Assembly: GCA_934098745.1 (NCBI GenBank)
Contig: CAKOPG010000001.1
Coordinates: 1 to 64,000, forward strand
Direction of reading: 5' to 3'
From: an uncultured Bacilli bacterium
GTDB lineage: Bacteria > Bacillota_I > Bacilli_A > RF39 > UBA660
Length of the DNA: 64,000 bases
Shown piece by piece: positions 51,282 to 58,786 of the stretch (its first letter is position 1; each line of letters opens with the position of its first letter). A model generated the notes under the pieces. That model saw only the letters and a list, made by a program, of their open reading frames with translations, did not search any database and had not been told where the DNA came from. A program made the translations under genes and the position numbers.

Positions 51282-51998
51282 ATGTCAGGACATAGTAAAT
51301 GGTCAACAATCAAAAGAAAAAAGGGAGCTATAGATGCTGCTAGAAGTAAGGTTTTTCAGAAATTAGCTAAGGAATTATATGTTGCAGTTAAGGGAGGAGA
51401 TCCAGATCCTGCTAATAACGCTAGCTTAAGAATGGTTGTTGAAAAATGTAAAAGTGAAAATATGCCAAAAGCAAATATCGAATCAGCAATTGCTAAAGCC
51501 GCTAGTAAGGGAGCAACAGATAGTTATGAGGCTATTAGGTATGAAGGATATGGTCCTGGTGGTATTGCAATAATTATAGATTGTTTAACAGATAATAAAA
51601 ATAGAACAGCTGGTTTTGTTAGAAGTACTTTAACTAAAAGAAATGGTAATTTAGGAACAGCTGGATCAGTTAGTTATATGTTTCATAGAAAAGGTTTAAT
51701 TGTTTTAGAAGGACAATACGATGAAGATAAAATAATGGAAGATGTATTGGATCTTGATATTTTAGATGTTTCAGTAGATGAAGATGTTACAATATATACA
51801 GAACCAGATAAATTTTTGACAGTTAAGGATGCATTAGATAAAATGGGATATGATAAATATTTAATTAGTGAGGTAACTTTTATACCAGATAATTATATTT
51901 CTTTAGATGAAGCCACAAAAGAAAAAGCTATTTCTTTAATTGAAGCTTTAGAAGATATCGATGATGTACAAGATGTTTATCATAATTTAGAGTTGTAG
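51282..51998 (+). CDS. YebC/TACO1-family protein
   Basis: The protein is 238 aa with the family start MSGHSKWSTIKRKKGAIDAARSK and the segments NMPKANIESAIAKA, YEGYGPGGIAIIIDCLTDN and RNGNLGTAGSVSYMF. YebC-type proteins are either transcription regulators or, as shown for some YebC/TACO1 members, factors that ease translation of difficult proline stretches. Sequence alone does not say which. AGAGGTG precedes the ATG. A 64-aa ORF follows after 8 bases. Confidence 0.95.
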   Translation: MSGHSKWSTIKRKKGAIDAARSKVFQKLAKELYVAVKGGDPDPANNASLRMVVEKCKSENMPKANIESAIAKAASKGATDSYEAIRYEGYGPGGIAIIIDCLTDNKNRTAGFVRSTLTKRNGNLGTAGSVSYMFHRKGLIVLEGQYDEDKIMEDVLDLDILDVSVDEDVTIYTEPDKFLTVKDALDKMGYDKYLISEVTFIPDNYISLDEATKEKAISLIEALEDIDDVQDVYHNLEL

Positions 51999-52006
51999 GT
52001 GAATAT

Positions 52007-52201
52007 ATGGAAAAAAGCTTAGATGAATACAGAAAAGAAAGAGATTTAATAATTGGAGAAATTGGGGAATTTGACGAAGAAGACTTTGTTAAATCAGGTA
52101 TTTCTTTAGAAGAATATACGAATCCTTCAGCGGAAACAATTAGTAAGTTAATTAAGTATGTTAAAGAAGAATATGATCAAACAACTATATATAGTGAATA
52201 G
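52007..52201 (+). CDS. Hypothetical 64-aa acidic protein
   Basis: This is a short, acidic, mostly helical protein (EKSLDEYRKERDLIIGEIGEF) without known motifs. It starts 8 bases after the yebC stop with AGGTGA upstream, and is followed at once by a terminator whose stem begins at its stop codon, so it closes a two-gene unit. Function unknown. Confidence 0.55.
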   Translation: MEKSLDEYRKERDLIIGEIGEFDEEDFVKSGISLEEYTNPSAETISKLIKYVKEEYDQTTIYSE

Positions 52202-52227
52202 ATAGTAGATATAATACTATCTTTTTT
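52201..52227 (+). terminator. Rho-independent terminator
   Basis: GATAGTA (52201-52207) pairs with TACTATC (52215-52221), followed by T6. Confidence 0.85.
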
Positions 52228-52240
52228 CATATAATTAAGT

Positions 52241-52909
52241 ATGAGATTTAGAAGTTATAAAAAAAATAAATTAGGTGAATTTTTTTCTCGAGGAGTTATA
52301 ATTATTTTCTTTGCGGTAGTAAGTGCTATTTTTGTGGTGAAGTATTTTTCTTCAAAGGTGGATAAGGTAATTGTACCAATGGCTGAAGATAAACTTAGAA
52401 AAGTAGTTACGACAATTATAAATGATTCGACAAATGATATGAAGTTTGATGAAGATTTAATCAATATTAAAAAAAATGAAAAGCAAGAAATACAGATGGT
52501 TACTTATAATACTTACGAGGCTACGAAATTAATTAATGAAATAACGGGTAATATTCAGAATAATTTAGAGAAATTTATGGAACATGAGGAGTCTTATTTG
52601 AATGGTTATATGATACAAGAAATTCCATATGGAGCAATATTTAATAGTTCTTTTTTAAGAAATGTTGGGCCGAAGATTAAATTTAAAACAGAAATGAATG
52701 GAAGTATTATTAGTAATATAGAAACGGAAGTAAAACCATATGGTATTAATAATGCTTATATAGAAACAAGGGTATTTTTAGAGGTTGAAGGAAGAATATA
52801 TTTACCATTTGTTAGTAAAATTATTAGAATTAGTAATGTTATTCCTCTTTCTATGAATATTGTACAAGGGGTAGTACCACAAGCTTATATTACTTCTTTT
52901 AAGCAATAG
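52241..52909 (+). CDS. yunB: YunB-like sporulation-type membrane protein
   Basis: The protein is 222 aa with one membrane segment (residues 18-36). The extracellular part matches YunB: MAEDKLRKVVTTIIN, IQMVTYNTYEATKLINEI, IPYGAIFNSSFLRNVGPKIKFK, YGINNAYIETRVFLEVEG and a final VVPQAYIT. In Bacillus YunB is expressed during sporulation and located at the membrane; its mechanism is unknown. No other sporulation gene lies in the window. The ATG has no Shine-Dalgarno site, and TATAAT (52230-52235) lies only 5 bases before it, so the transcript may be leaderless. The stop is 8 bases from the convergent ZIP gene. Confidence 0.85.
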   Translation: MRFRSYKKNKLGEFFSRGVIIIFFAVVSAIFVVKYFSSKVDKVIVPMAEDKLRKVVTTIINDSTNDMKFDEDLINIKKNEKQEIQMVTYNTYEATKLINEITGNIQNNLEKFMEHEESYLNGYMIQEIPYGAIFNSSFLRNVGPKIKFKTEMNGSIISNIETEVKPYGINNAYIETRVFLEVEGRIYLPFVSKIIRISNVIPLSMNIVQGVVPQAYITSFKQ

Positions 52910-52917
52910 AAAAGATG

Positions 52918-53697
52918 TTACCCTAGAGCAACATCTAAAATCATCATAATGGAAAAACCAATAATTGTAAAAATAGCCATAAGTTCTTTTTTTTCGTTTG
53001 TTTGACTTTCAGGAATTAATTCGGAAACGACAACATATATCATAGCTCCAGCAGCAAAAGCTAAAAAGACGGGAAGTAGGATTTGAACTTTTATGACGAG
53101 AATAGCTCCGATTACGCCGAAGATGGGTTCAACAATGGCCGATAATTGACCAAAGAAGAAAGCTTTTTTTCGAGACATTCCTTCGCGAAGAAGAGGAATT
53201 GAAACAGCGGTTCCTTCAGGAAAGTTTTGAAGTCCAATACCAATTGCTAACATAATTGCAGATAAGGTTGTAGCCCCATTTAGAGCATAAAAGGTAGAAC
53301 CAAAGGCAATACCGACAACCATTCCTTCAGGAATATTGTGAATGGTTATGGAAGAGATAAGCATTAAGACACGTTTATTTTTTTTACTTAATAATTTACT
53401 AAATATTTTATCGGCTAAAAGGAGTAATAATCCGCCACAAAAGAAACCAATAACAGGAATTAACCAAGGATTTAATCCTAAAGATTTACTAGTATCAATA
53501 GCGGGGGATAAAAGTGAGAAATAAGAAGAAGCAGTCATTACACCAGCGGCAAATCCTAACATGGCATCCATAACATTTTTACTTATTTTTTTGAAGAAAA
53601 AGACTAAAGAAGCACCAAGAAGAGTAATAAAATAAGTAAATGATGTTGCTATTAAAGCTTGATAAACATAGTTTAAATTAATGAACCAATTATACAT
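52918..53697 (-). CDS. ZIP-family divalent metal transporter
   Basis: The protein is 259 aa with about eight membrane segments. The metal-binding helices are intact: ITIHNIPEGMVVG (TM4-type HNxPEG) and GIGLQNFPEGTAVS (TM5-type). The family imports zinc, iron or manganese into the cytoplasm, and this form resembles ZupT/GufA. A third conserved Glu occurs in the AIVEPIFG segment. The gene is transcribed toward yunB. GAGGTG lies before its ATG on the minus strand. Confidence 0.93.
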   Translation of the reverse strand: MYNWFINLNYVYQALIATSFTYFITLLGASLVFFFKKISKNVMDAMLGFAAGVMTASSYFSLLSPAIDTSKSLGLNPWLIPVIGFFCGGLLLLLADKIFSKLLSKKNKRVLMLISSITIHNIPEGMVVGIAFGSTFYALNGATTLSAIMLAIGIGLQNFPEGTAVSIPLLREGMSRKKAFFFGQLSAIVEPIFGVIGAILVIKVQILLPVFLAFAAGAMIYVVVSELIPESQTNEKKELMAIFTIIGFSIMMILDVALG

Positions 53698-53754
53698 AAA
53701 TACACCTCATTTATAGTTTATGAGAATATTTATTTTTGGTTATTATATAGAGAA

Positions 53755-54339
53755 TTATTCTTCTAAATCTTTTAAATGAATATTCCAGTTTAAGATATGT
53801 TCATATATTTTTTCAACGGGCATACCTAAAATATTATAATAACTACCTTCAATATTTTTAATGAAGTTTGAAACAATAGTTTCTACTAAAAAGCCAGATA
53901 CATTCATAATATTTGGTTCATTTTGAATATAATAATCAATATCTTCTTTAGAAATCTTATTAAGAGTTAATTTAGTTTCTTGATAATCTTGAATTATTTC
54001 ATTAGTTTCTTTATTAATAAGGGCTATTCCAGTAATAACAGAGGTGGTTTTACCAGAAGATATTTCTAAATTATGACGTGCTTCTTCAATAGTTTTGGGT
54101 TTTTCTAGAATAGTGTTATCAATATATACGATAGTATCTACTCCTAAAATGATACCTTTATCAACCTTATCAATAATACTTTTAACTTTACCTAACGACA
54201 AATCTTTTACATATTGATAGACATTATCTTTATTTTCTGAGTATTCTTCAAAGGTATTATCAATTTTAGAATGTTTTATACCAACGATATTTAAAATATC
54301 ATTTTTAATTTTAGAGGTACTTGCTAGTACTAGTTTCAT
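53755..54339 (-). CDS. maf: Maf-like nucleotide pyrophosphatase
   Basis: The protein is 194 aa. Maf proteins hydrolyse non-canonical or free nucleoside triphosphates such as dTTP/UTP to monophosphates. The N terminus KLVLASTSKIKNDIL corresponds to the family LASxSPRRxELL loop, but the usual Ser-Pro-Arg-Arg is changed to Thr-Ser-Lys-Ile. ILGVDTIVYID contains the catalytic GxDT Asp, EKPKTIEEA matches GKPxxxxEA with Glu for Gly, and SGKTTSVITGIALI matches the SGxxHxVxTG motif with Thr for His. GSYYNILGMP ends the core. The divergent first loop may alter specificity. Confidence 0.85.
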   Translation of the reverse strand: MKLVLASTSKIKNDILNIVGIKHSKIDNTFEEYSENKDNVYQYVKDLSLGKVKSIIDKVDKGIILGVDTIVYIDNTILEKPKTIEEARHNLEISSGKTTSVITGIALINKETNEIIQDYQETKLTLNKISKEDIDYYIQNEPNIMNVSGFLVETIVSNFIKNIEGSYYNILGMPVEKIYEHILNWNIHLKDLEE

Positions 54340-54423
54340 ATTATCACCTTCATTATTAATTATAACATAATATAATTGTAATTAATAACTAATTATGTTA
54401 TATTTATTTGGGAAGTGATTATT

Positions 54424-55185
54424 ATGATTAGATATTCAGAAGAAAAAAAGGCTGTAATAAATCCTTGTAATTTTGTTAAGAAGATAGATAATATGCCTAG
54501 TATAGCAATAGCATGTTATTCACATATATTATTTAAAGAAATAAGAGATAAGTATCATTTAAAAAAGATAGGTTCATTAGATTATACGGATATGAATAAG
54601 GAAATATATCAAATTTCATATAAGGGAGCAAATTATGCAGTATTTATGATGAGTGTAGGGGGACCAGCAGCAGCTACTTGTATTGAAGATATGCATGCTA
54701 TGGGAGTTAAGAAATTTATTGTTTTTGGTAATTGTGGGGTATTAGATAAAGAGATAGAAGATTTAGCAATAATTATTCCTAATAAAGCAATTAGAGATGA
54801 GGGGGTAAGTTATCATTATATTCCAGATAGTTTGGAAATAGAGGTCAATCAAAAATATGGTAATTTATTTAAAGAGTTATTAAATAAACTTAATTATAGT
54901 TATGTAGAGGGGAAGACTTGGACAACTGATGCTTTCTATAGGGAAACAAAAGAAAAAGTAGCATGGATGAAGGAACATGGAGCAAAGTGTGTAGATATGG
55001 AAGTGGCTTCTATTTCGGCGGTATGTCAATTTAGAAATATTGATTTGGTAACTTTCTTTTATGCTGGAGATAATTTAGATAATGAGTATTGGGATAAGAG
55101 AAGTTTATCCGGTAGTGATAGGGTTGATGATAAGATAAGAGTTATGGATTTAGCTTTGGAATTAGCTAGTATAATAGAAGAATAA
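54424..55185 (+). CDS. Nucleoside phosphorylase (uridine phosphorylase-like)
   Basis: The protein is about 253 aa from the ATG at 54424 (GGGAAGTG upstream; the GTG at 54415 is within it). The fold is the nucleoside phosphorylase/hydrolase family: MSVGGPAAATCIEDM, FGNCGVLDKEI, TTDAFYRE and CVDMEVASISAVC with the ribose-binding MExAS. Pro-Ala-Ala in the phosphate loop and the longer C-terminal part recall uridine phosphorylase. It differs in type from the DeoD at 31565. The base preferred is not certain. It stands alone between maf and dispersed repeat copy 3. Confidence 0.88.
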   Translation: MIRYSEEKKAVINPCNFVKKIDNMPSIAIACYSHILFKEIRDKYHLKKIGSLDYTDMNKEIYQISYKGANYAVFMMSVGGPAAATCIEDMHAMGVKKFIVFGNCGVLDKEIEDLAIIIPNKAIRDEGVSYHYIPDSLEIEVNQKYGNLFKELLNKLNYSYVEGKTWTTDAFYRETKEKVAWMKEHGAKCVDMEVASISAVCQFRNIDLVTFFYAGDNLDNEYWDKRSLSGSDRVDDKIRVMDLALELASIIEE

Positions 55186-55194
55186 TCTATATAT

Positions 55195-55215
55195 TACGTA
55201 GTCCCTTAGGGATAA
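55195..55215. repeat. Dispersed hairpin motif, copy 3
   Basis: TACGTAGTCCCTTAGGGATA then A, with one TA step fewer than the other copies. It lies 10 bases past the stop of the phosphorylase gene and just before a terminator, as copy 1 does. Confidence 0.65.
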
Positions 55216-55221
55216 AAAAAT

Positions 55222-55254
55222 AAAAAGTTTTATTATAATGATAAGACTTTTTTT
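55222..55254 (+). terminator. Rho-independent terminator
   Basis: AAAAAGT...TAT pairs with ATA...ACTTTTTTT around a short AT loop. The stem is imperfect. Confidence 0.6.
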
Positions 55255-55271
55255 ACGTATAGTTAATAAAA

Positions 55272-55300
55272 TTGACAAAGAAATAAATATCTAATATTAT
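55272..55300 (+). promoter_or_regulatory. Promoter of the ABC/FtsX gene
   Basis: TTGACA (55272-55277), 17-base spacer, TATTAT (55295-55300). Confidence 0.7.
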
Positions 55301-55335
55301 TAAGATGTCTAACTTTCATATTAATATGGAGGAAT

Positions 55336-57474
55336 ATGTTACAATTAAGAAATATATCTAAATATTATATGTATGGAAAGAATAAAAAGATGGTATTAGA
55401 TGGGGTATCTATTGATTTTAAAAGGGAAGAATTAGTATTTATATTAGGAGCATCTGGATCAGGTAAGAGTACATTACTTAATATTATTGCAGGTAATAAA
55501 AGGTGTGATAGTGGAGAAATATTATTAGATGGTGAAGATATTAGTAAGAGGAATGATAAATATTTAGATAATTATCGTGGTAGTATGATTGGATATGTTT
55601 ATCAGGATTATAATTTAATAGAATATTTATCGGTATATGATAATGTTATGTTGGGATGTACTAAGAAGGTAGATAAGAGAAGGGTTACTTTATTATTAAA
55701 ACAACTAGGGATAAGTGATAAGAGACATATAATTGTCAGTAAGCTATCGGGAGGAGAAAAGCAAAGGGTAGCTATAGCAAGAGCTATGATTAAAGATCCT
55801 GCAATAATACTTTGTGATGAACCTACGGGTGCAGTTGATAGTGTTAATAGTAGGAATATTATTCAAATACTTAAGATAATATCTGAGAAAAGATTAGTTA
55901 TTGTAGTTAGTCATGATGAGGATTTAGCTATGGATTATGGGGATAGAATTATCAGGATAAAGGATGGACATGTCAATTATCAAAAGATAAATGATAATAA
56001 GTTAATAGGTAATGTTAGAGAGAATAAAGTAAGAAAAAGAAGTCTTCTTTTAATGGCTATTAAAAACTTAGGTATGAAGTTAGGAAGAACTATATGGTCA
56101 TCTTTAGCTTTATCTTTAGGTATTATCAGTATGTCTTTAGTAATATGTTTGGGAAATAATTTTAATAAAGAAATAAATAGTTTAGAGAAGAAAATAGTGG
56201 GATTATTTCCTATTAGTATAATAAATGAAGAAATAGATATTCAAGATACTACTAAAAATACTAGTAATAAGATAATTATAAAGAATAATAATTATAAACA
56301 TATAAATAAGATAGATAATAATTATTTAGAATATTTAAAAAATATTAAAGAAATTAATTATATTAGATATAGTTATGATGTATTAATACCTTTTATTAGT
56401 GATAGATATAAGTTATTAGATAATAATTATTTAGAAATGATTCCAGATAGTGAGTTTATAATAGATAATTATGATATTATTTATGGTAATAATATAAATA
56501 ATAAATTTGATATTCTTATTAAGATAGATAGTAATAATAGTGTAGATAGGGAATTACTTAATTATTTTAATATAGTTAGTGATATTTCTTATAATGATAT
56601 TATAGGGAGAAAGATAAAAGTTATTTTAAATGATAGTTATTATCAGGAGAATAATGGTTATTATTATATAAATACAAATAATAAGGAAATGTATAATGAT
56701 AGTTTAATAGAACTTAAGATAGTTGGTGTTGTTAAAGAGAAGGAAAGTATTGATAATAATAGTAAGATTATATATAGTAGTGAATTATTTGCGATGATAA
56801 TAAATAAGAATATGGATAGTAATATTATTAATAGTCAAAAGGTTAATAGTTATAATGTCATTGGAATTAATAAGAATAAGGAAGAAATGTTAAATTATTT
56901 GGGATATAAAAGTAGGCCTACAGGGGTATTTATATATGTAGATAATCTTAATAATAAGAAAATAGTTATTAATAAACTAGATGATTATAATAAGAAAATG
57001 GGCGATAAATATTTAAAGTATTCGGATACTTTTGAAGATATGCTTAAGATAGTAAGAGATTTTATTAAGATAATTACAGTAGTACTTTTAGTATTTTCAA
57101 TTATATCTATAATAATATCTTTAATAATGGTGGGAATACTTACTAATGTTAGAATATTAGAAAGAAGAAAAGAAATAGGAATACTTAGGGGTCTTGGTTT
57201 TAGTAAGAGAAATATAAGATGGTTATTTAATATGGAGAATAGAATTATAGTTATTTTTTCTTCAGTAATAGGAATATTTGTTCTTAAAGGGTTAGAAACT
57301 CCTGTTAACAAGATAATGTATAAGGTAATGGAGGTAGATAATATATTTATAATAGATTATTTTTATGTATTAGAAATAGTAATTATTAATTTATTGCTTG
57401 TTAGATTAATTAGTTTTATTCCTTTAAGAAGGGCTAGTAATATGGAAATTACTAAGTGTATTTATAATAGATAG
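55336..57474 (+). CDS. ABC transporter ATPase-permease fusion, MacB/FtsX type
   Basis: The protein is 712 aa. Residues 1-220 are a LolD/MacB-type ATPase: Walker A GASGSGKST (38-46), signature LSGGEKQRVAIARAM, Walker B IILCDEPTGAVDS and switch His in VVSHDED. Residues 245-265 are the first membrane helix, about 310 residues form an extracellular domain unusually rich in Asn, Ile and Tyr, and three membrane helices close an FtsX domain (ERRKEIGILRGLGFSKRNI). Such type VII ABC proteins perform mechanical work across the membrane rather than classical transport: peptide expulsion, lipoprotein handling or cell-wall hydrolase control. No partner lipoprotein or two-component genes are adjacent. Confidence 0.9.
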   Translation: MLQLRNISKYYMYGKNKKMVLDGVSIDFKREELVFILGASGSGKSTLLNIIAGNKRCDSGEILLDGEDISKRNDKYLDNYRGSMIGYVYQDYNLIEYLSVYDNVMLGCTKKVDKRRVTLLLKQLGISDKRHIIVSKLSGGEKQRVAIARAMIKDPAIILCDEPTGAVDSVNSRNIIQILKIISEKRLVIVVSHDEDLAMDYGDRIIRIKDGHVNYQKINDNKLIGNVRENKVRKRSLLLMAIKNLGMKLGRTIWSSLALSLGIISMSLVICLGNNFNKEINSLEKKIVGLFPISIINEEIDIQDTTKNTSNKIIIKNNNYKHINKIDNNYLEYLKNIKEINYIRYSYDVLIPFISDRYKLLDNNYLEMIPDSEFIIDNYDIIYGNNINNKFDILIKIDSNNSVDRELLNYFNIVSDISYNDIIGRKIKVILNDSYYQENNGYYYINTNNKEMYNDSLIELKIVGVVKEKESIDNNSKIIYSSELFAMIINKNMDSNIINSQKVNSYNVIGINKNKEEMLNYLGYKSRPTGVFIYVDNLNNKKIVINKLDDYNKKMGDKYLKYSDTFEDMLKIVRDFIKIITVVLLVFSIISIIISLIMVGILTNVRILERRKEIGILRGLGFSKRNIRWLFNMENRIIVIFSSVIGIFVLKGLETPVNKIMYKVMEVDNIFIIDYFYVLEIVIINLLLVRLISFIPLRRASNMEITKCIYNR

Positions 57475-57851
57475 GTAAGATATGGGGATACGGGTATTAA
57501 TATAGCTATATGTATAGAGGAATTTATTAGCTAGAATTAGGAATAGATAATTAACTAACGGTAATTCTAGCTTTGTCATATTTATAATATTAAAGAGTAT
57601 AATATTTAGAGGTTAAGTATTAAAGATATGAAAAGATAGATATAAGAAGGGTTATGAATAATATATGAAGTGTAATAAAATTAGAGAAAATACTTGACTA
57701 AATAATAATAATTTGATATTATTGAAATGTTCATGAATTTAGGTTTTGCTTTTGGCAAGACTTATATTTATTAAGCAAAATGAAACACCTGGGTATGTGT
57801 ATGCAAAACATACTTAAAATACTGGGTGTATAAGTGAGAGGAGGATAAGAA
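57475..57851 (+). promoter_or_regulatory. Intergenic region and str operon leader
   Basis: This 377-base gap has no ORF. It contains an inverted repeat AGCTAGAATTA (57529-57539)/TAATTCTAGCT (57562-57572), possibly the end of the ABC transcript; a promoter TTGACT (57694-57699)-N17-TATTAT (57717-57722); and a leader with two stems, TTTTGCTT (57744-57751)/AAGCAAAA (57773-57780) and ACACC (57785-57789)/GGTGT (57825-57829) enclosing GTATG/CATAC. The leader probably serves autogenous control of the str operon. Confidence 0.6.
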
Positions 57852-58265
57852 ATGCCTACAGTAAATCAAATAATTAGAAAAGGTAGAGGTAGTAAGAAGA
57901 GAAAGAGTAAATCACCAGCTTTATTAGTTGGAATGAACACAATTGAAAGACATCAAACTAATCAAACTTCACCACAAAAAAGAGGTGTATGTACAAGGGT
58001 TGGAACAATGACTCCCAAAAAACCAAACTCTGCTTTAAGAAAGTATGCGAGAGTTAGATTATCTAATGGAATGGAAGTTACTTGTTATATTCCAGGAATT
58101 GGACATAATTTACAGGAACATAGTGTTGTTCTAATTAGAGGTGGCCGTGTTAAAGACTTAATCGGTGTTCGTTATCATATTATTCGTGGTACAATGGATA
58201 CTGCTGGAGTTCAAGATCGTAAACAAGGAAGAAGTAAATACGGTGCTAAGAAACCTAAAAAGTAA
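57852..58265 (+). CDS. rpsL: 30S ribosomal protein S12
   Basis: The protein is 137 aa, part of the decoding centre. The conserved loops TMTPKKPNSALRK (Lys56, the main streptomycin site) and YIPGIGHNLQEHSVV are present. The second loop reads RGGRVKDLIGVRYH: Lys101 is kept, but the near-universal Pro of DLPGVRYH is Ile104. In E. coli (Pro90/91) and Bacillus (Pro104) substitutions here alter streptomycin response and accuracy. AGGAGG precedes the ATG. First gene of the str operon. Confidence 0.98.
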   Translation: MPTVNQIIRKGRGSKKRKSKSPALLVGMNTIERHQTNQTSPQKRGVCTRVGTMTPKKPNSALRKYARVRLSNGMEVTCYIPGIGHNLQEHSVVLIRGGRVKDLIGVRYHIIRGTMDTAGVQDRKQGRSKYGAKKPKK

Positions 58266-58303
58266 GATAGAAATATATTAAATATATTGAAGGGAGGATA
58301 AAA

Positions 58304-58771
58304 ATGAGAAAGAGACAAGCTGTTAAAAGAGATGTACTACCAGATCCTATATATAAATCTAAAGTAGTTACTAAACTTATCAATCAAATAATGAGAGATG
58401 GTAAAAAGGGTACTTCACAAAAGATTTTATATGGTGCTTTCGATATGATTCGTGAGAAAACTGGTGAAGAACCAATGACAATATTTGAAAAAGCAATGAA
58501 TAATATAAAACCAGCTCTAGAAGTTAAATCAAGAAGAGTTGGAGGAGCTAACTATCAAGTTCCAGTTGAAGTTAAACCTGAAAGAGCACAAGCATTAGCT
58601 TTTAGATGGTTAATTAATTATGCTAGACTTAGAAATGGTCATAGTATGGCTGAAAATTTAGCAAATGAAATTATTGATGCATCAAATGGTATTGGTGCTT
58701 CAGTTAAGAAGAAAGATGATACCCATAAAATGGCAGAGGCTAATAAGGCATTTGCACATTATAGATGGTAG
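58304..58771 (+). CDS. rpsG: 30S ribosomal protein S7
   Basis: The protein is 155 aa and nucleates assembly of the 30S head by binding the 3' domain of 16S rRNA. MRKRQAVKRDVLPDP, SRRVGGANYQVPVEV and AFRWLINYAR are the standard motifs, and the end KMAEANKAFAHYRW is intact. In other bacteria S7 is also the translational regulator of this operon. It lies 38 bases after rpsL with GGGAGG before the ATG, and 15 bases before fusA. Confidence 0.98.
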   Translation: MRKRQAVKRDVLPDPIYKSKVVTKLINQIMRDGKKGTSQKILYGAFDMIREKTGEEPMTIFEKAMNNIKPALEVKSRRVGGANYQVPVEVKPERAQALAFRWLINYARLRNGHSMAENLANEIIDASNGIGASVKKKDDTHKMAEANKAFAHYRW

Positions 58772-58786
58772 AAAGGATAAAACAAT

